Shown here piece after piece: positions 1 through 14,200 of a DNA stretch of 64,000 bases. The notes beneath the pieces are model-generated. The model was given only the letters and a program-made list of their open reading frames with translations. It did no database searches and was not told the origin of the DNA. Position 1 is the stretch's first letter. Every line of letters begins with the position of its first letter. A program made the translations under genes and the position numbers. Origin of the DNA: Diprion similis. Taxonomy: Eukaryota; Arthropoda; Insecta; Hymenoptera; Diprionidae. The DNA is taken from the NCBI RefSeq assembly GCF_021155765.1, contig NC_060115.1:7296493-7360492 (forward strand). Reading direction: 5' to 3'.

Positions 1-49
1 TGGCTCATATTCCACTAGTTATTTATCGCTGAGTAATATGTAATTGCAG

Positions 50-1307
50 ATTGAAGAACATCCCACGTCCCAAAATGCAGGTGTGTGTATTAGGAGATCA
101 ACAACATTGTGACGAAGCTAAGGCACAAAATGTACCTTTTATGGATGCTGAGGCACTTAAGAAATTGAACAAGAACAAAAAACTTGTCAAGAAACTAGGT
201 ATGGGGGCAAACTATGATAGTTTGCATTTTTTATAACCCTTTTTTTATTGCTCATCTCAGATGCAATTCAAGATTTGTCGATTCAAATATAACCCTTCTA
301 TAAAAGCACCTTGCTAGTCGTGACTTGTGACTGTTTAGGTTGTTGCCTAGAAGGAGATTAAATTCTTCACTGGGTGTGGACGCAATGCTAAATCATTTCG
401 ATCCTCAATCAGTGTTGAGACAATTGTTAACGTGCGCAGATCGAAATATTCTATACTTAGAAATTCTGCACCCATTAAAAATTCTCCAACAAACGGCTCT
501 AGATCAAAATATTTTACTACAATATTCAGGCTAACTGATGTTACTTTATTTAACATTTTTTTTCCAGCCAAAAAATACGATGCTTTTCTGGCCAGTGAGT
601 CGTTGATCAAGCAGATTCCTCGTCTGCTGGGTCCAGGTTTGAACAAGGCTGGTAAATTCCCTGGTCTTCTCTCTCACCAAGAGTCTATGACCGCAAAAAT
701 TGACGAAGTCAAAGCAACAATCAAGTTCCAGATGAAGAAGGTAACGAAATTGATCTATCAAATTTAAATATAATTAATTCTCGCTTTACCTTTCTCAAAA
801 GCACCTCAAACGCGGCAATCTCTTAGCATTTGAGGTTGTCAATAGAAAGAAGAGTAAATTTATCTTCTCTGGGTGAGGCTATGGTACTATATTACCATCA
901 GTCTCAATCAGAGTCGAAACAAACAACATTTGTAATTTAATACTACTGCAAATCCACACTACAAAGAGTTGGGAAAATTTCTATCGTTTTTTTTCCACTG
1001 ATTTGTCATTATTTTTACAAAATTTTAAATGACTACTCGCTTGAATGAATATACATTCAAATAAAAATATAGGAATCGTATTATACGTTTCTTAACGTAA
1101 CCTGAGTATTAATATTCTCCTACTCGTTTTTTACAGGTGCTGTGTCTATCAGTTGCCGTTGGACACGTTGGCATGACCCCCGACGAGCTCGTTCAGAACG
1201 TCCATCTCTCTGTTAACTTCTTAGTGTCTCTTTTGAAGAAGCACTGGCAGAATGTCCGCTCTCTTCACATTAAATCATCCATGGGACCACCACAGAGGCT
1301 GTACTAA
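50..1307 (+). CDS. RpL10A: Ribosomal protein L10A (uL1), 3' part
   Basis: This is a large (60S) ribosomal subunit protein of the uL1 family, which forms the L1 stalk near the tRNA exit site. Coding exons are 50-198, 568-740 and 1137-1307, all with GT-AG introns and consistent phases. They encode 163 residues, corresponding to residues 55 to the end of the usual 217-residue protein. Recognisable conserved blocks are [39 protein letters not shown], the [19 protein letters not shown] signature, and the C-terminus ending PPQRLY. The first 54 residues lie upstream of the window: the exon at 50 begins straight after an intron acceptor (ttgcag). A polyadenylation signal AATAAA lies at 1351-1356, about 45 bases after the stop. 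Identification is certain at family level. Confidence 0.97.
795..925 (+). ncRNA. Candidate intronic H/ACA snoRNA in RpL10A
   Basis: Within the last RpL10A intron (741-1136) there is a segment with an H/ACA-like fold. A first hairpin pairs 803-810 with 829-836 (ACCTCAAA/TTTGAGGT). A possible hinge box ATAGAA follows at 842-847. A second hairpin has lower stem CTCTG (867-871) with CAGAG (909-913), internal unpaired flanks that could be a guide pocket, and upper stem ATGGTA (881-886) with TACCAT (893-898). An ACA trinucleotide follows at 919-921, six bases after the lower stem. Ribosomal protein introns commonly host snoRNAs. The hinge spacing is not ideal and no rRNA target was tested, so this is only a candidate. 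Confidence 0.35.
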
Positions 1308-4300
1308 TTTTATCAATTAGCAATAACGCTTCTGCGCCAAATCCAATGATAATAAAGAAAATTGAAAAAATTATACTCTGCTTGATGGATAGACCACCTA
1401 CAATGATGTAATCGTTTACCTGCCACTCTAGTTTTTTTTTTTCTCGAAATAATTTGTATCTTCACTCGAAAAGTTTTGGAAGGATCTTATATCTAAAAAT
1501 TTCCATTCGCGCATTACTAAATGTAAACTACGTTAAACGACCATATCATTTTCATCAAAGTTATGATTGCCGCTTTGTTTTGTTACACACCTTGTTTACG
1601 TAGCTCATGGTTATTATGATATTGTATCATGTGACATATTCTTTACAGAGTAAATGGCACAACGTCTTGCTATTGAATTAAAAAAAAAGTAATTCAAAAA
1701 ATAACGTGGGTAACAGTTTGCTTCTTATATACGTATTGCTGCGTTAAAAACGTCAAAAATTGCTCGTATAAGTTCTATTCTCTTGAAAAGACGCTCGCCG
1801 AGTTATAAGATTTGATTCAATTTATATGTTTTAATGCTGTAGTTAGGATAAAAACTCTGCGATGTAATTAATTCTCTAAACCGGAACTTGAACCCGGAAC
1901 TTTTAAGTGCGCTATTGATACAAAAATAATTACAAACGTACAACATGCCGTTGCCAGATGCGAAGGAGCACTTGAACCGACGAGAAGCGCTCCTCTTGCA
2001 TAAAACCTGATACTGGTTGTCGGCGGGCGTTTCTAGTACAACATATCCCGTTCGCCTTAGGGTGCTGTGAACGTTTCCTTTTCAGACGAAACAAAGTATT
2101 TTAAAATTTAATTCATTCTTCATGCGAAGAGCACTAATTTCATCTTGTTTTATTCGAAAAATAATTAAGCAACAATTTGAACTCACGTTAGTGTCTAGAC
2201 CACTAAACTAAAACCGATCTAGCTTTGCCGACAGTAAAGATCTCTACGAGGTCCTGAGCGCGTCTTTATAAATAAAGAAGCAGGTGTCCCGACGCGAGAC
2301 ACGGGATACGAAGGGATAGCGGCTGATGCCTCTGTCTTTCGTGGGACCGGACCCTGCAGGGCGGTAGGGCCCGGTGTATGGTCCGTATATACTATAATAC
2401 TATACCTATACATACATATTCTTCTCACCCAAGAAACACCATAGAGATGCTATTTTTGATCCCAACGCTTTGTGGGAGGGTTGACGCTCGCGATATCCTG
2501 CTTCGTCAAAGCACATGGCTCTTCCTCAGACTTCGGGCAGTTGCTGTTCCGGCTTAGAACCGTCAACATTGCTTTACCGATTCACCGCGGTCCGTTAATT
2601 TCACTGCTCATTTTCAGTTGTCCGACAATTAGTACGGTTCAAATATATGTATAGAATTGACAGCTTGTTTTTGGTTCACTATTTTGTCTTGATTTTTTTT
2701 TTTTTTTTTTTTTTCCCAACTATTATCATCTACGTCTGTGATCGTACGTCAGTGGCTCTTTAGTTATGTATTGTGAATAATAATGTGTTTTTAATTGTGT
2801 TTATTTTACGCTCATTTTTTTACGGTAATTAAAATTATGAGTCTGATAATCCAACCACCGTGTTCGGGGTGTCGACTTTTTTTGAAAATGAGGGAATTTA
2901 TTCGACGCAATTTAGAATGAGGTACTGGAAAATAAAAAATAATTGTTTCAAACTGGTGGGAATTGTTTGACGGCAATGTTTTCGTGGTTTTAAATACCGA
3001 ATTAAAGCAACTGAAGGAATGTGTAATTATATGCGGGTTTCTACGTTGCGTCACTAATTTAGAGTCATAATATTTTGCCATTTTTCAACCAATAGAACTC
3101 GGGGTGATACAAGTATTAAGCGTGATTTTCTCGACGAGAGTTTATGTTAACGCGGCTAACGTTATCCCGTCAATATTACGCTTATCGAAGTAAAAATTAT
3201 TGTACAAAAATAAAATCAGAAACAGGTGGAATTTACTTTTTATTGCGAGAAAACCTAACAAACGTCAGGAAAGATTATAGTTGGAAGCCCTGCACTCGTT
3301 TTATCATTATATACTAATGTAATTTCTTTCCTAAATAAGTTTAGAGTAAACCGATTGCTGAACGGTGATTAAATAATAATTGTTAAATTTGGGCTAGGTA
3401 GGGAATAGACGAATGGTAATACCGTAACGTGATACTTGAATTTAAAAATTCACGGAAAGTTTGTTTAATAAAAAATTATTAACTTGTGGCGCGTACTTAC
3501 GTGTGATTTCAGATAAAATACCATATCGAATTTGTCTGTGTTGGTTTTATGGTTTTGGAAGGAAATGACGTGTGTATCGAATTGGCAGATAAATGCTATC
3601 TCAAGCGTTTTCGAGTAGCGTTGCAGATGGTTTAAAGTTACCGAAAGAGGAAAAAAAACTTTCTGCAGAGACAAGCAATGCGTCTAACTTTGCACGCGCG
3701 GAGGTCAGTCATCTAACAAATATCAAGACGCCTACCTGCAGACTGCAGGTTGCAAGAAAGTCGGTCCGTCAATATCAAGTCTTCACCACCACATCGTTTA
3801 TCATCTTAGAAAATTTACACACGATCGGGGTAAGAGTTGATTGAAAAATATTTCTACCCAGATTCTAGGAGTAATAACCGTTATCGGTGATACAGTTTTT
3901 ATGAGAAAAAAAGAGAGAATGTGGAAATTATTCATTAACGTCATGAAAGTAAAAAAAACGTAATAATAATAATAATGATAATAGTAATAATGATAATCTC
4001 AAGCCCCTTAATTAAATCTACGGGTGCATATATATATTTATATGCTATCAAGCAACCGTCGCACAGTAGATAGCATTGATTCAATCTTTCCAACAACGTT
4101 GAAGAGAGCGTGTCAATAACAATTATTCAAAGCTATTTGCCGCTTCGAGTCGTCTCGTGTTTAGAACGTACGAGCTCATTAAAAGGTGGCATACCACCTT
4201 GTGTATGTATATTTAAACTTTTCTGTCTACAATTTTACTGCTTCGTCACCGTTGCAACAATGAGTTACTCGATATAGAATTCTGACTCGTTTGTTACAAT

Positions 4301-7300
4301 CGGAGTGTTTTAAAGTCTTGAAAACAAAGGGGATTCTTTATGTACCAGCTGGCAAACCACAGCCATACCGATTCCGGGATAAAGATAAAGATATACATTG
4401 TAGATACATATTTTCATACAGACTTATTCAAAATAGAAGCTTACAAAGTATAATATATGATAATGCTTTTTTTTTAATCGCATGATAATAAGCATGGAAT
4501 TTGAGCGGGTTAAGGTGGTGGATATACATTCCTGTGAACCGCTGCAAAAATTATCTGAAAGTATGTATGTACATACAGTACACTTATGGATATTATATTT
4601 TTTGGACTGCGATAAGAAAACTTGTACATACCTATGTATGCACAACGTTTCTGCAGGTAATCGGATCTGATATAAATCACTGATTTCCCGCCGATTGCGC
4701 ATGTTTTTATACACCTCTGGTGATTTTTTTTTTTTTTTTTATTTTTTCTGTTCTCGTTATGCCAATTCTTTCGATACCCGACGATTATACGCGCTGGTAT
4801 ATGATCGTTATCGGTTTCTCATACAGAAATCAAATTTATAAAAAGATTACTCTGATTCACCGAAGCAGCTGGAACTCTGCTGATAACGTGTAAGAATTTT
4901 CCTTGAAATTCCGATTTCAACGCGCTTTATATCCGTGGTTGTGATTCAATGTGATCGCCATGTTTGTGAAATATTTTTGCAGCAATTTTTCGAAAATCCT
5001 ATTGTCACGTAAATGTAGAAGATAGATGTTGAAAGTAACAGTTGACCGGAAGTGATGAAATCGTGTATAAAAGTAATCGCGCGGATATGTTACTGTATTA
5101 TGTTATTCTATGCATCCATCCATATGTAGATCGTTAACCGGACGACATAAGACACGTTGAACTGTCCTTATCAGCGATAACAACAAAGTCCCAGAGGCGG
5201 AAAATTGTCAGTGATGATTCGCCAGCGAGAATCGACGGTTCGCTATAATATAATTTCCTTCTATATCTCCGCCGAGTTACTGTCCCCTTGAATTCTTTCC
5301 TTGTTTTGTAACAAGTGGTTAAACTTCTTTTCATTTTATGATCATTTCCGCATTAGCATGCTATTTCTGGAAAATCCTTAAACTTTGTGTAAATATTTTT
5401 GAACTCTATGTACAAACATTGATTATAAATTGAACATTTTTCTAATCAAAGTTTTTGACGTCACGACACTGATACGGGCATGTGAATTAAGCTTTGGTTG
5501 AACAATGAAACTACCTTACTCTTGTGTTAAATTTATGCGCGTTGCTTTGTAGTCCAGAAATTCCTTGAATCTGATGACCGTTAATGGCCGGATTGCAATT
5601 CTTTAGCAGTTCGTCTTGTTAATTCGAAAATCCAAAGAATCCGTCAAAAAAATTTTTACAATAATTACACTCGCTTTATTTTAATACTTACATTCCGAGG
5701 AACAAAGGTGACAATATTTTAATGAATATTTTACTGTTGAACGTCTTCCTGTGACCCATATCGATAACTGTAGAGCTGTATCTATATTTGATAGCACTTG
5801 TGTATCTATGATATTGAATTTTCGTTCGAGAATTGTGGCAGTTACTTGAATACTTTGATAGTGCGGGGCATAAGCCATGTACTGCAATAAATCTATGTGT
5901 ACTACCGCTATAGTCTTTTGTAAAATCAGCATCGCGTAAAATTTTCACTGAATATTGCTGATTAAAGTCAATTTGACAAGTTTATTTATATCTACTGCAC
6001 TTTGTCATATCCTGTACGGTAATTACGGTTTAAATTAAAAGTATAGTGATGTGAGTGCATAAGAAATACACGGCATAAAGGGCTAAATTTAAAAACACGC
6101 CTTCATCCGCTTCCTCGATAAAAATGGAGTCCTTTTCCAAGTCTATTAACCAGTGAAAGCACGTCATGTGAGTATAAATAACTAACATTCTGCGATCAAG
6201 ATAATACATTTTAAAAATATTGCAATTTATTTCCACTTCGTAAAATATAATCTGTTTTATTCGGTTGTTCAGAGATTATATCTCGGTAAACAATATTACC
6301 GCAGGTTTGTAAACTTGTATTATAATTCAATAATTTTTCACAAGAGTAAATAATACGCTATGCTTTATTAATTTTACAATATGCATACAACTATGCGTCT
6401 GATTATACTAACAATGACAACGCAACGTACTAATAATCTGCTGAGGTTGTTACTGTCCTATCTAAAATCACGATTAGATTACGCTGAAAATGTTCACGAA
6501 CTTTCGATTTTCACATTTACCGATTTATTAACCTGTGGTCAGAGCATCAACACCGCCATTAACACTTTGTATAATAAATTTTTAACAATAACGGATCAGT
6601 ATATTCCTAGTTTTCTTTTTAGCCTTGAATCGATGATTCATTCATAATCACGAGAAAAAAAATGTTAACACTTATACAAATCAGAGGTTGCATTTATTCT
6701 ACACACCTTTCAACATTTCTGAAGCTCTGTGTATTTGAACCTTATAGTTGTTTGGCGCAAAGTTCTTGGAGATTTAATTGATGTTAATTAAAAAGTCTTA
6801 CTCGTAATCGGAATTATACTACAAATTGGTATTGAAGTTGATTGATTACTCGCGGATTCAAATAATTATGCACTTCGCGTCAAACGCTTGAAGAAAATCG
6901 ATTAGTTTTTGAAGAAGTTTTTTTTTCTCTTGCATCGACAACTGCGATCCGTAACATAATTGTGTATTATATCTGTACACAATATAATACCACGTATATT
7001 CCATTGCTGCGTGGTTGAATATTTCTGTTTCCATATAAATGGTACCCCTTTATGGTTTGGATTCTTTCGCTTCTAAATTCACATAATTTTCAATTTAGAG
7101 TTAGCACTAAGCCTATGTTTTCTGGATTGATAGTGCAATCGATTCGCTTAAGCATCAAATAAGTTGCCCTTGAATTCTTTATTCACTTATTTTTTTATGC
7201 TAATTATTACAATTTTTTGTGGGACAATAGATCGGTGGATTGTGAGAGGAGATAATCGGACCCTCTGTTCCCGTACTGGGTTAAAAAAATAATATAAAAA

Positions 7301-8198
7301 ACTTGTACTTGCTGTGAGTATGAGCTTTTCTAATATTTCCGTAGTTGTATTACACGGAAATATATCTTTAGAAAAAAAAGGTGATTGCTAGTTGTGTGTA
7401 GTATTGCGACACATGCCACGGGTAAAATACTAAAATATCGCGCGGAAGCTGAGTCATGACTGAAATGGTGTAATATCCCATTGCATATGGGATAATGATA
7501 CTTTTAATCCCTTTATCTGATAAAACTGCTACTACTGTTTGGAAAATAATACCTTGATGAACACCGTGCGTACGTTCAATCAAAATCAATCGAAATCTAT
7601 TCATCCGAGGATATCCTGTTGCCTCGACTGAACTGCGGTTTATTTAAGTTTTACCGAAAACTTCTGCAGCGTTTCTTCCATCTTAATTGTGTCGTAATTC
7701 CGTTAATAGATTCACTTAAATTTTAATTTCTTGTGCACCGCAAATGCTCGGGATAAATGTCAGAGTGCAGTTGACGATAATTAGTATCATCATCCAAGAC
7801 ACGTAATACCAACACAAGTGGTGCACATGCACTCCTATTATATTTCCGGACGGAGTTTACAATTAATTTATACACCTATATTTATACATAATCAAATATT
7901 TATCGACTTTTTTCGATTGCGCATTTTTAGGATTCATCCAATTGTCAACGAATATACAGCTGTTATAAAAAAAAACTCAATACATTGGGGGGGGGGGGGG
8001 GGGGGGGGACGAGGAGGAAATAACATAAGCAGTCCTTTGGATTATTTTTACCAACTTTCTTATTTATCAATCTTGTGGGATTTCATGTGTGAAGAAAAAA
8101 TTAATTCATCGATATAGTTTTTGAATCGTTTTGAATATGTTTAAGCTATTGTTTAATATAGTTCAACGGTGTTTTTATGTCAATCGTTGTCTTTGTAG
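1308..8198. other. Intergenic stretch between RpL10A and the receptor phosphatase
   Basis: I see no convincing coding exon here. The short open frames lack recognisable domains and are broken by AT-rich sequence. Contents include the RpL10A 3' UTR, a poly-T run near 2694-2714, an (AAT)n-like microsatellite around 3960-3990, a poly-T run near 4726-4746 and a 22-base poly-G tract at 7987-8008. A CpG-rich patch with a TATA-like TTTATAAATA lies around 2240-2370. Three tRNA B-box-like motifs occur on the minus strand between about 1890 and 2190. Untranslated first exons of the phosphatase gene may lie here, because its start-codon exon appears to begin after an acceptor (ctttgtag, 8191-8198). Confidence 0.6.
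7987..8008 (+). repeat. Poly(G) tract of 22 bases
   Basis: An uninterrupted run of 22 G is followed by GACGAGGAGG. It lies about 210 bases upstream of the phosphatase start codon, possibly in its promoter or first intron. Long poly-G runs are rare in an AT-rich genome and are prone to length change and sequencing error. Confidence 0.95.
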
Positions 8199-8217
8199 GT
8201 TTTAACTTCGCACGAAG

Positions 8218-11200
8218 ATGATTCCAAGAAAAAACATCAAATTGGTCCTCTGCACATTTTACCTCTTATATTCTTTTGAAAATGGAGGAAAAACTGTGGC
8301 ACAGACTACTCAGAATGACGCTGAAGATTCCGACAATACAATTTCATCGAACGATTATGAATCCGTGTATTTGTCGGTAACACCGAACTTATACTTGGAA
8401 CTAGATACAACAGTCGACTATTCAAGCACTACTGAAAATTTGGAAACTGGATTGATTACCAATACTACCGACAACTCGACAACTTTGACAAATCAAACGA
8501 GCTCTGAAGTCAATTGTACAGGTTTATAATCATCCCATTTTATATATGCCATGTATAACATTAGAGATCCTGAAGCAACGTTACTGTAATATATGGCTTA
8601 CAAATATCGACTCCATTTATACAATATTTCACCAATCTTATTATTTCAGACACGCCAAACTCTGTACAAAACTTAACAGTATCGAGCACTTATAGTAGCC
8701 TCATTTTAAGTTGGTCACCTGTAGTATCCAGCGAAGAATGTATACAACTCTATAACATAACATGGTACTCAGAAAGTGATGAAGATGTTGAGTATGCTAC
8801 TGTATATTCATCTGCATCAGAGTACGTCATATCAAATCTAACATCGTGTACATCATACATAATCAGCGTGGTGGTAGTTGGACAAAATGAAAATGACAGT
8901 GCCGCAATAACTGTTACAGGCAACACCACCGAATCGCGTAAGTGCGTAATTAATGGGTATTAAATATGGAGTGAGAGAGTCGTGTTTATTAAATTCTTTT
9001 AAATGTTAATTATTACAGAAATACCACAGGTGAATAACTTGGATGTCGAACCTCTTGAGTATGGGCTTAATGTTACATGGGATTCTCCGGACAATGTGGC
9101 TTGCTTGAAGTATTATCTTGTCAATGTATTAGCAGAGGGTGATGTTGTCGAAAATTCAGCAAATGTCTCAAATGAAGTAACGTTCTATACGTTTAGCAAC
9201 TTATCAGCTTGCACAGTGTATACCGTACAAGTAACTCCTATCAGTACAAACAATAACTATGGAACTGCTTCTAATATTAGCGGCGAAACATCAGCTTCCA
9301 GTAAGTTGAAGTACAGACTATTAATTACAGATTCACGATTAGTAATTTCTCCATTACTTTACCATCAGTTTTTCAGAAAAATCTTATAAACATACTGTTA
9401 CCAAATGAAGAGACGGTTGGTAATATGAATTAATCAAAAAATTCCTGAACTCTTTGATGTATGACAAGCTTTTACCATTATGTGTATTTACAGTATCCGA
9501 GGCAGTTAGTAATCCTACTGTTTGATTCGACCAATTTTTATTTCGATTTACAGCTCCAGGTGTGGTGAGGAATTTGATTGCACTATCGCAGAATACACCA
9601 GAGTCCTCGGTATATTTAACGTGGTCAGAACCATCATTAAATCCAACTTGTGTTTTATACTACAATGTTGATACATGTTATGAGAACAATTGTACAGAAG
9701 ACAGGACTACGAGTTTATTCTACAACGCAACTAGTCTCAGCCCATGCCGGAATTACACGTTTAATGTCAGTGCAGTCGGATCTAACTATTCATCTGAATC
9801 GGTGACAGAAACTGCAGAAACCTTGTATCTCGGTACAAATGATTTATGAAATCTTGACATTCAACAACAAATAATTATAAAAATTTTGGATTGGTTATTA
9901 AAGATAATTTTGCAAATTCTAGTCTTCACTTTTATATATTTTATTTTAATTCACAGCCCCAGGCGCAGTGAGGAATCTGACTGCACTAATCCAGAATGTA
10001 ACAGAGTCATCTGTATATTTAACGTGGCTAGAACCATCTTCAAATCCAACTTGTATTTCACATTACAAAATTGACACCTGTTACGAGAGTGATTGTACAG
10101 AAAATGTTACTACGAGTTTATTTTATAATGTAACTAGTCTTAGTCCATGTCAGAGTTATACATTTAACGTCAGTGCAGTTGGGTCTTATTATTCATCTGA
10201 ACCAGAGACGGCAACTGCAGAAACCTTGTATCTCGGTATGCATGATTTATATCTTGATAATTACCACCAAATAATCATAACAATTTTAGACTGAACCTCA
10301 GAAATATTTGAACTTCTAGTCTTGAACTTCACGTAGGTATTTTTATTTTGATTCACAGCTCCAGGCAGTGTGAGTGACCTGGCTGCACCATCCCAGAATA
10401 TAACTGGGTACTCGGTGTACTTAACTTGGTCCGAACCCAGTTTAAATCCAACTTGTATTCTGAATTACAGTATCAGTATTTGTTCCGATAGCAATTGTAC
10501 TGAAAGCAGTACCCGTGATGTATTCTATAATGCTACCAGTCTCGATCCATGTCTGGCCTACACATTTACCGTGAACGCCATCGGAGTTGTTGGTTCATCT
10601 GATACAGCCAATACAACTGCTACAACCTCATATGTCAGTAGGTATAATTTATATACTTGTATATAATAGTAAGACAATATTTCAGTAATACATTTCTTTA
10701 CTCCGTATTGAAAGTTGATCAAGGAAAAGAATGATGCTCGTACAGAGAACTTGAATTCTTTACTTCAGTAATTCGTAGTGCGATGTAATAAAAATTCGTT
10801 AGCATTTTTTTATTACCCACACCAAGTTTGCATCAATTTCACATTATTCTTGTCTTTTGCTATAGCTCCTGGAGAACCAACATCGATGGCAGTAACGTCT
10901 GGCCAATATTCCTTGTTCGTTTCTTGGGAACCACCATCAACCGCACCCACATGTGTAAACAGTTATCAAGTAATGGTATTGAATGGGACCGAATATTCAA
11001 TTACAGACACGAATATCACATTATCTGATTTAATCGCCTGCAAATCATACATCATTCAAATCACCCCTGTTTGGACGAGTGGTGAGGGAGAGACTGGTAT
11101 TATTCAAGGCACTACTGAGCAAAGCGGTGAGTTGGACCAAAACGAAAACTGTACTTAAGTTGGTAATTGATGAAAATGATTGGTAACTTCAAGTTCAAAT

Positions 11201-14200
11201 TCTTTTTCAGTTGATGACCCACCAGTGCAAGATATTGAACCGTGGGTGACTAAAAGCACCATTTCAGTCGGCTGGCACATTGACAGGGAAAACAACGAAT
11301 GCGATCTTACTTCCGTTCTAACTTATTGTAATTATACAATAACTGAAGGGCGTGGCTACGAGTTGGTCAACGGATATTCCATAGATGACATTTCGACTTT
11401 CAGTTCTGGAACCAATGTCACAATTAATGTGACACTCGATAATCTCAGTCCATTCACATCCTATGAATGCTATGCAGTAACTGTAAACTCTGCTGGGAAG
11501 AGCATAAATGGGGAGAATATAACTGTGATCACATCTGAAGATGGTAAACATCGTCACCCATATTTATGTTTTTACAATCTTGCAACGATCAAAATGCACT
11601 TACTCTTGTTGCAACTATCAGCTTTTACTCATACTCCATGCCAATAAGCACTTTTCTTTTTCCAGTTCCATCTGCACCTTCTTTAACAGCACTTAATTTG
11701 ACAAGTTCTACATTTAATTTGGTTTGGGAAAATCCTACGTATCTTCCAGGAAATTTGATTCAACATGAAATAATTTTGGGATTGCAGCGACTATTTCCTC
11801 AGCCTAGTTTCTGTGTTTATAATGACTCATCAGAAACTATTCCAAATATTAATGGCTCGACTCTTGCATACACTTACTTAGATGCTGTATCTTATTCAAA
11901 CTACACTGCAAGTATCAGAGCAAGGACTAACGCTGGTTGGGGGAATTACAGCGATTATGTCAGTTTTCAAACTCTTGCAGGAGGTAAGTGAGCGATGCGA
12001 TTATTAGTATCATGTTTGTCAGCTATGTAATTCTTCGTTTTTGGAATAATGATAAATTGATCAACTTTTTCAGTTCCTGGTGCTGTTACCAATGTTGAAT
12101 ATTCAAATACAACCAATGCGAGCAACGTTAATGTATTAGATACATTTCTTAGCTGGCAACTACCTTGCTCATTAAACGGTGAAATAGAATTCTTTGATGT
12201 ATATGTGAGCGGAATAAGAGATGGATACGAAGACCACAAATTTAACCGTACCTACAATGTTTCGGAAATCGTCAACACAGACGTAAGGTTTGAAATGAAT
12301 TTTGGGCAGCTACGAGCGGAGTACAGTTATATTTTCCAAATCTCCACCAAAGTCAAGGGAGTTTCTGAATATGGACTTTCGACTAACTACAGTGTGATTT
12401 ATCCTGCTGGGAGTAAGTTTTCTAAAATTATATGCATTTCATACGTTTATATTGAATTATTTCTGTTTCCATTATAACTGTGAATCTATTTTCATGTCAG
12501 TTCCGCCTTTGCCAAGTAATTGGTACATGACACAAATAGAAATTGACCCATACAAAGCGCAGAGAGGTTTGCATACCGCCTGGGTATTATTGCCTTTATT
12601 CGAAAACACAAACGGGGAAATTCAGTATTATGCCATAATGGTATCAGAGCTTGGGCAAAGTACTCAAGTTAGTCACAGATTGGACGTAGGTAGTGGTAAG
12701 TGGCCAAATGCAACTCTGTGGCAAGAAGCTATGCCCTACAATCCTGTCGTTAGTTATCAAGCGACCCCAGTCAAATGGCACCCTGCTTCAAGTAAGTGCT
12801 TTTACAGAGCTTAGCTAATTTATGCTCAAATTTTTTCACGTGATTATACTCATTAATTTGATTTTATTCATCAGCTGAGAATATTGTGGATTCTGGGAAA
12901 ATTAAAGCAGTCAAATTTATGCTTGGTGGAAACCTTACATGTGCCAAATTAACATCTGACTCAAATCGTGAGGCGTCATACTGCAATGGACCACTTCAAC
13001 CCGATTTACAGTATGAAGTTCGTATGCGTGCATTTACCAATGGAGGATATCAAGATTCTGAAACCATCATCGTCATAACAAGTAACACAGTTGTTATACT
13101 TAAAGCTAATAGCTATTTTTATAACTTTGCGGACAGTGTACAATACCATATCAGTGTAGAGGGGTTTAAAATTAGGATAAAGGGTGTATCATCTTGATTT
13201 CAGGAACGTCAAACTTGAGGTCAAATTGATAGCTGCTCATTATTGTACATTAGAATGTTTCACATTTAAAAATTATTCGATTCTTTCATTGCAAGCGTAT
13301 GCAAAAAGTGCTTGCTTCTACTCAAAAAACAAGCCTCAGAAAGACTAATTATAATATTACCAGTACTAGGGTGTACAAAAACAATTTTTCGAAAAGTGAA
13401 AAATTGATATTAGCACCCCTTAAACATGTATTATCTCTTTTATATTCTACAGAAAAATGCAATGCCCAAAAAGGTTATCTAAAACGCATTATAGGGAACT
13501 GCTGATACAGAAGGATCGCAAAAAGTGCCATAATGCATTTCTTAGTAAAATATAAAAGAAATAATATTATAAAATGAAAATAAAAAAATCTTGCCTTTTA
13601 TAGCAGTATTTCTCTGTAATGTTCTGTAATGTCTATGATAAAAAGATTTTAAATGTGAAATACCTTATTGTACATGATAAACAAATATCGAGTAGTAGCG
13701 CTGTTGAGCTTTGGATTCAAAAAACAGTACCCAGTTTCAATATATGCTTATGGTTGAATTATGCATACTAACAAAACTGATATTAGTAACGTTAACATTC
13801 AAATATCTAGATGAAAGCTTCTTAAAATTTGGTGCAATATATTTGCTCTTAGTAAAACTTATCACTTAACTAATTCCTCTTGTTATTTGTTTTTCTTTTA
13901 TAACTTTAGAAGCTGAATTTAACTTAGGCTTGGTGATTGGGGTGGTGTTTGGGCTATTGTTTCTTGGAATAATAGTCACAATGATGCTTCTTATTCGGAA
14001 AGGCGGTTTGCAAGCGTAAGTAATCTATTTGGTAATTGTTCCTTTCTAGTGTATCTTTTCCTTGTGGAAAAATTTCTATCTAAAACTGCTCAAAAGTGCT
14101 ATTCAAAATTAGTTGCTAGTGGATTAGTACTTCATGTCAAATTCTGCATGATATGATCGTATTACGTTTAATTGCAAAGGTACTCAAAATATTAGAAGTA

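Noticed and set aside
340-534. Short frames inside the first RpL10A intron as coding
   Set aside because: They lie within intron 199-567, whose removal gives the exact L10A sequence KKLAKKYDAF.
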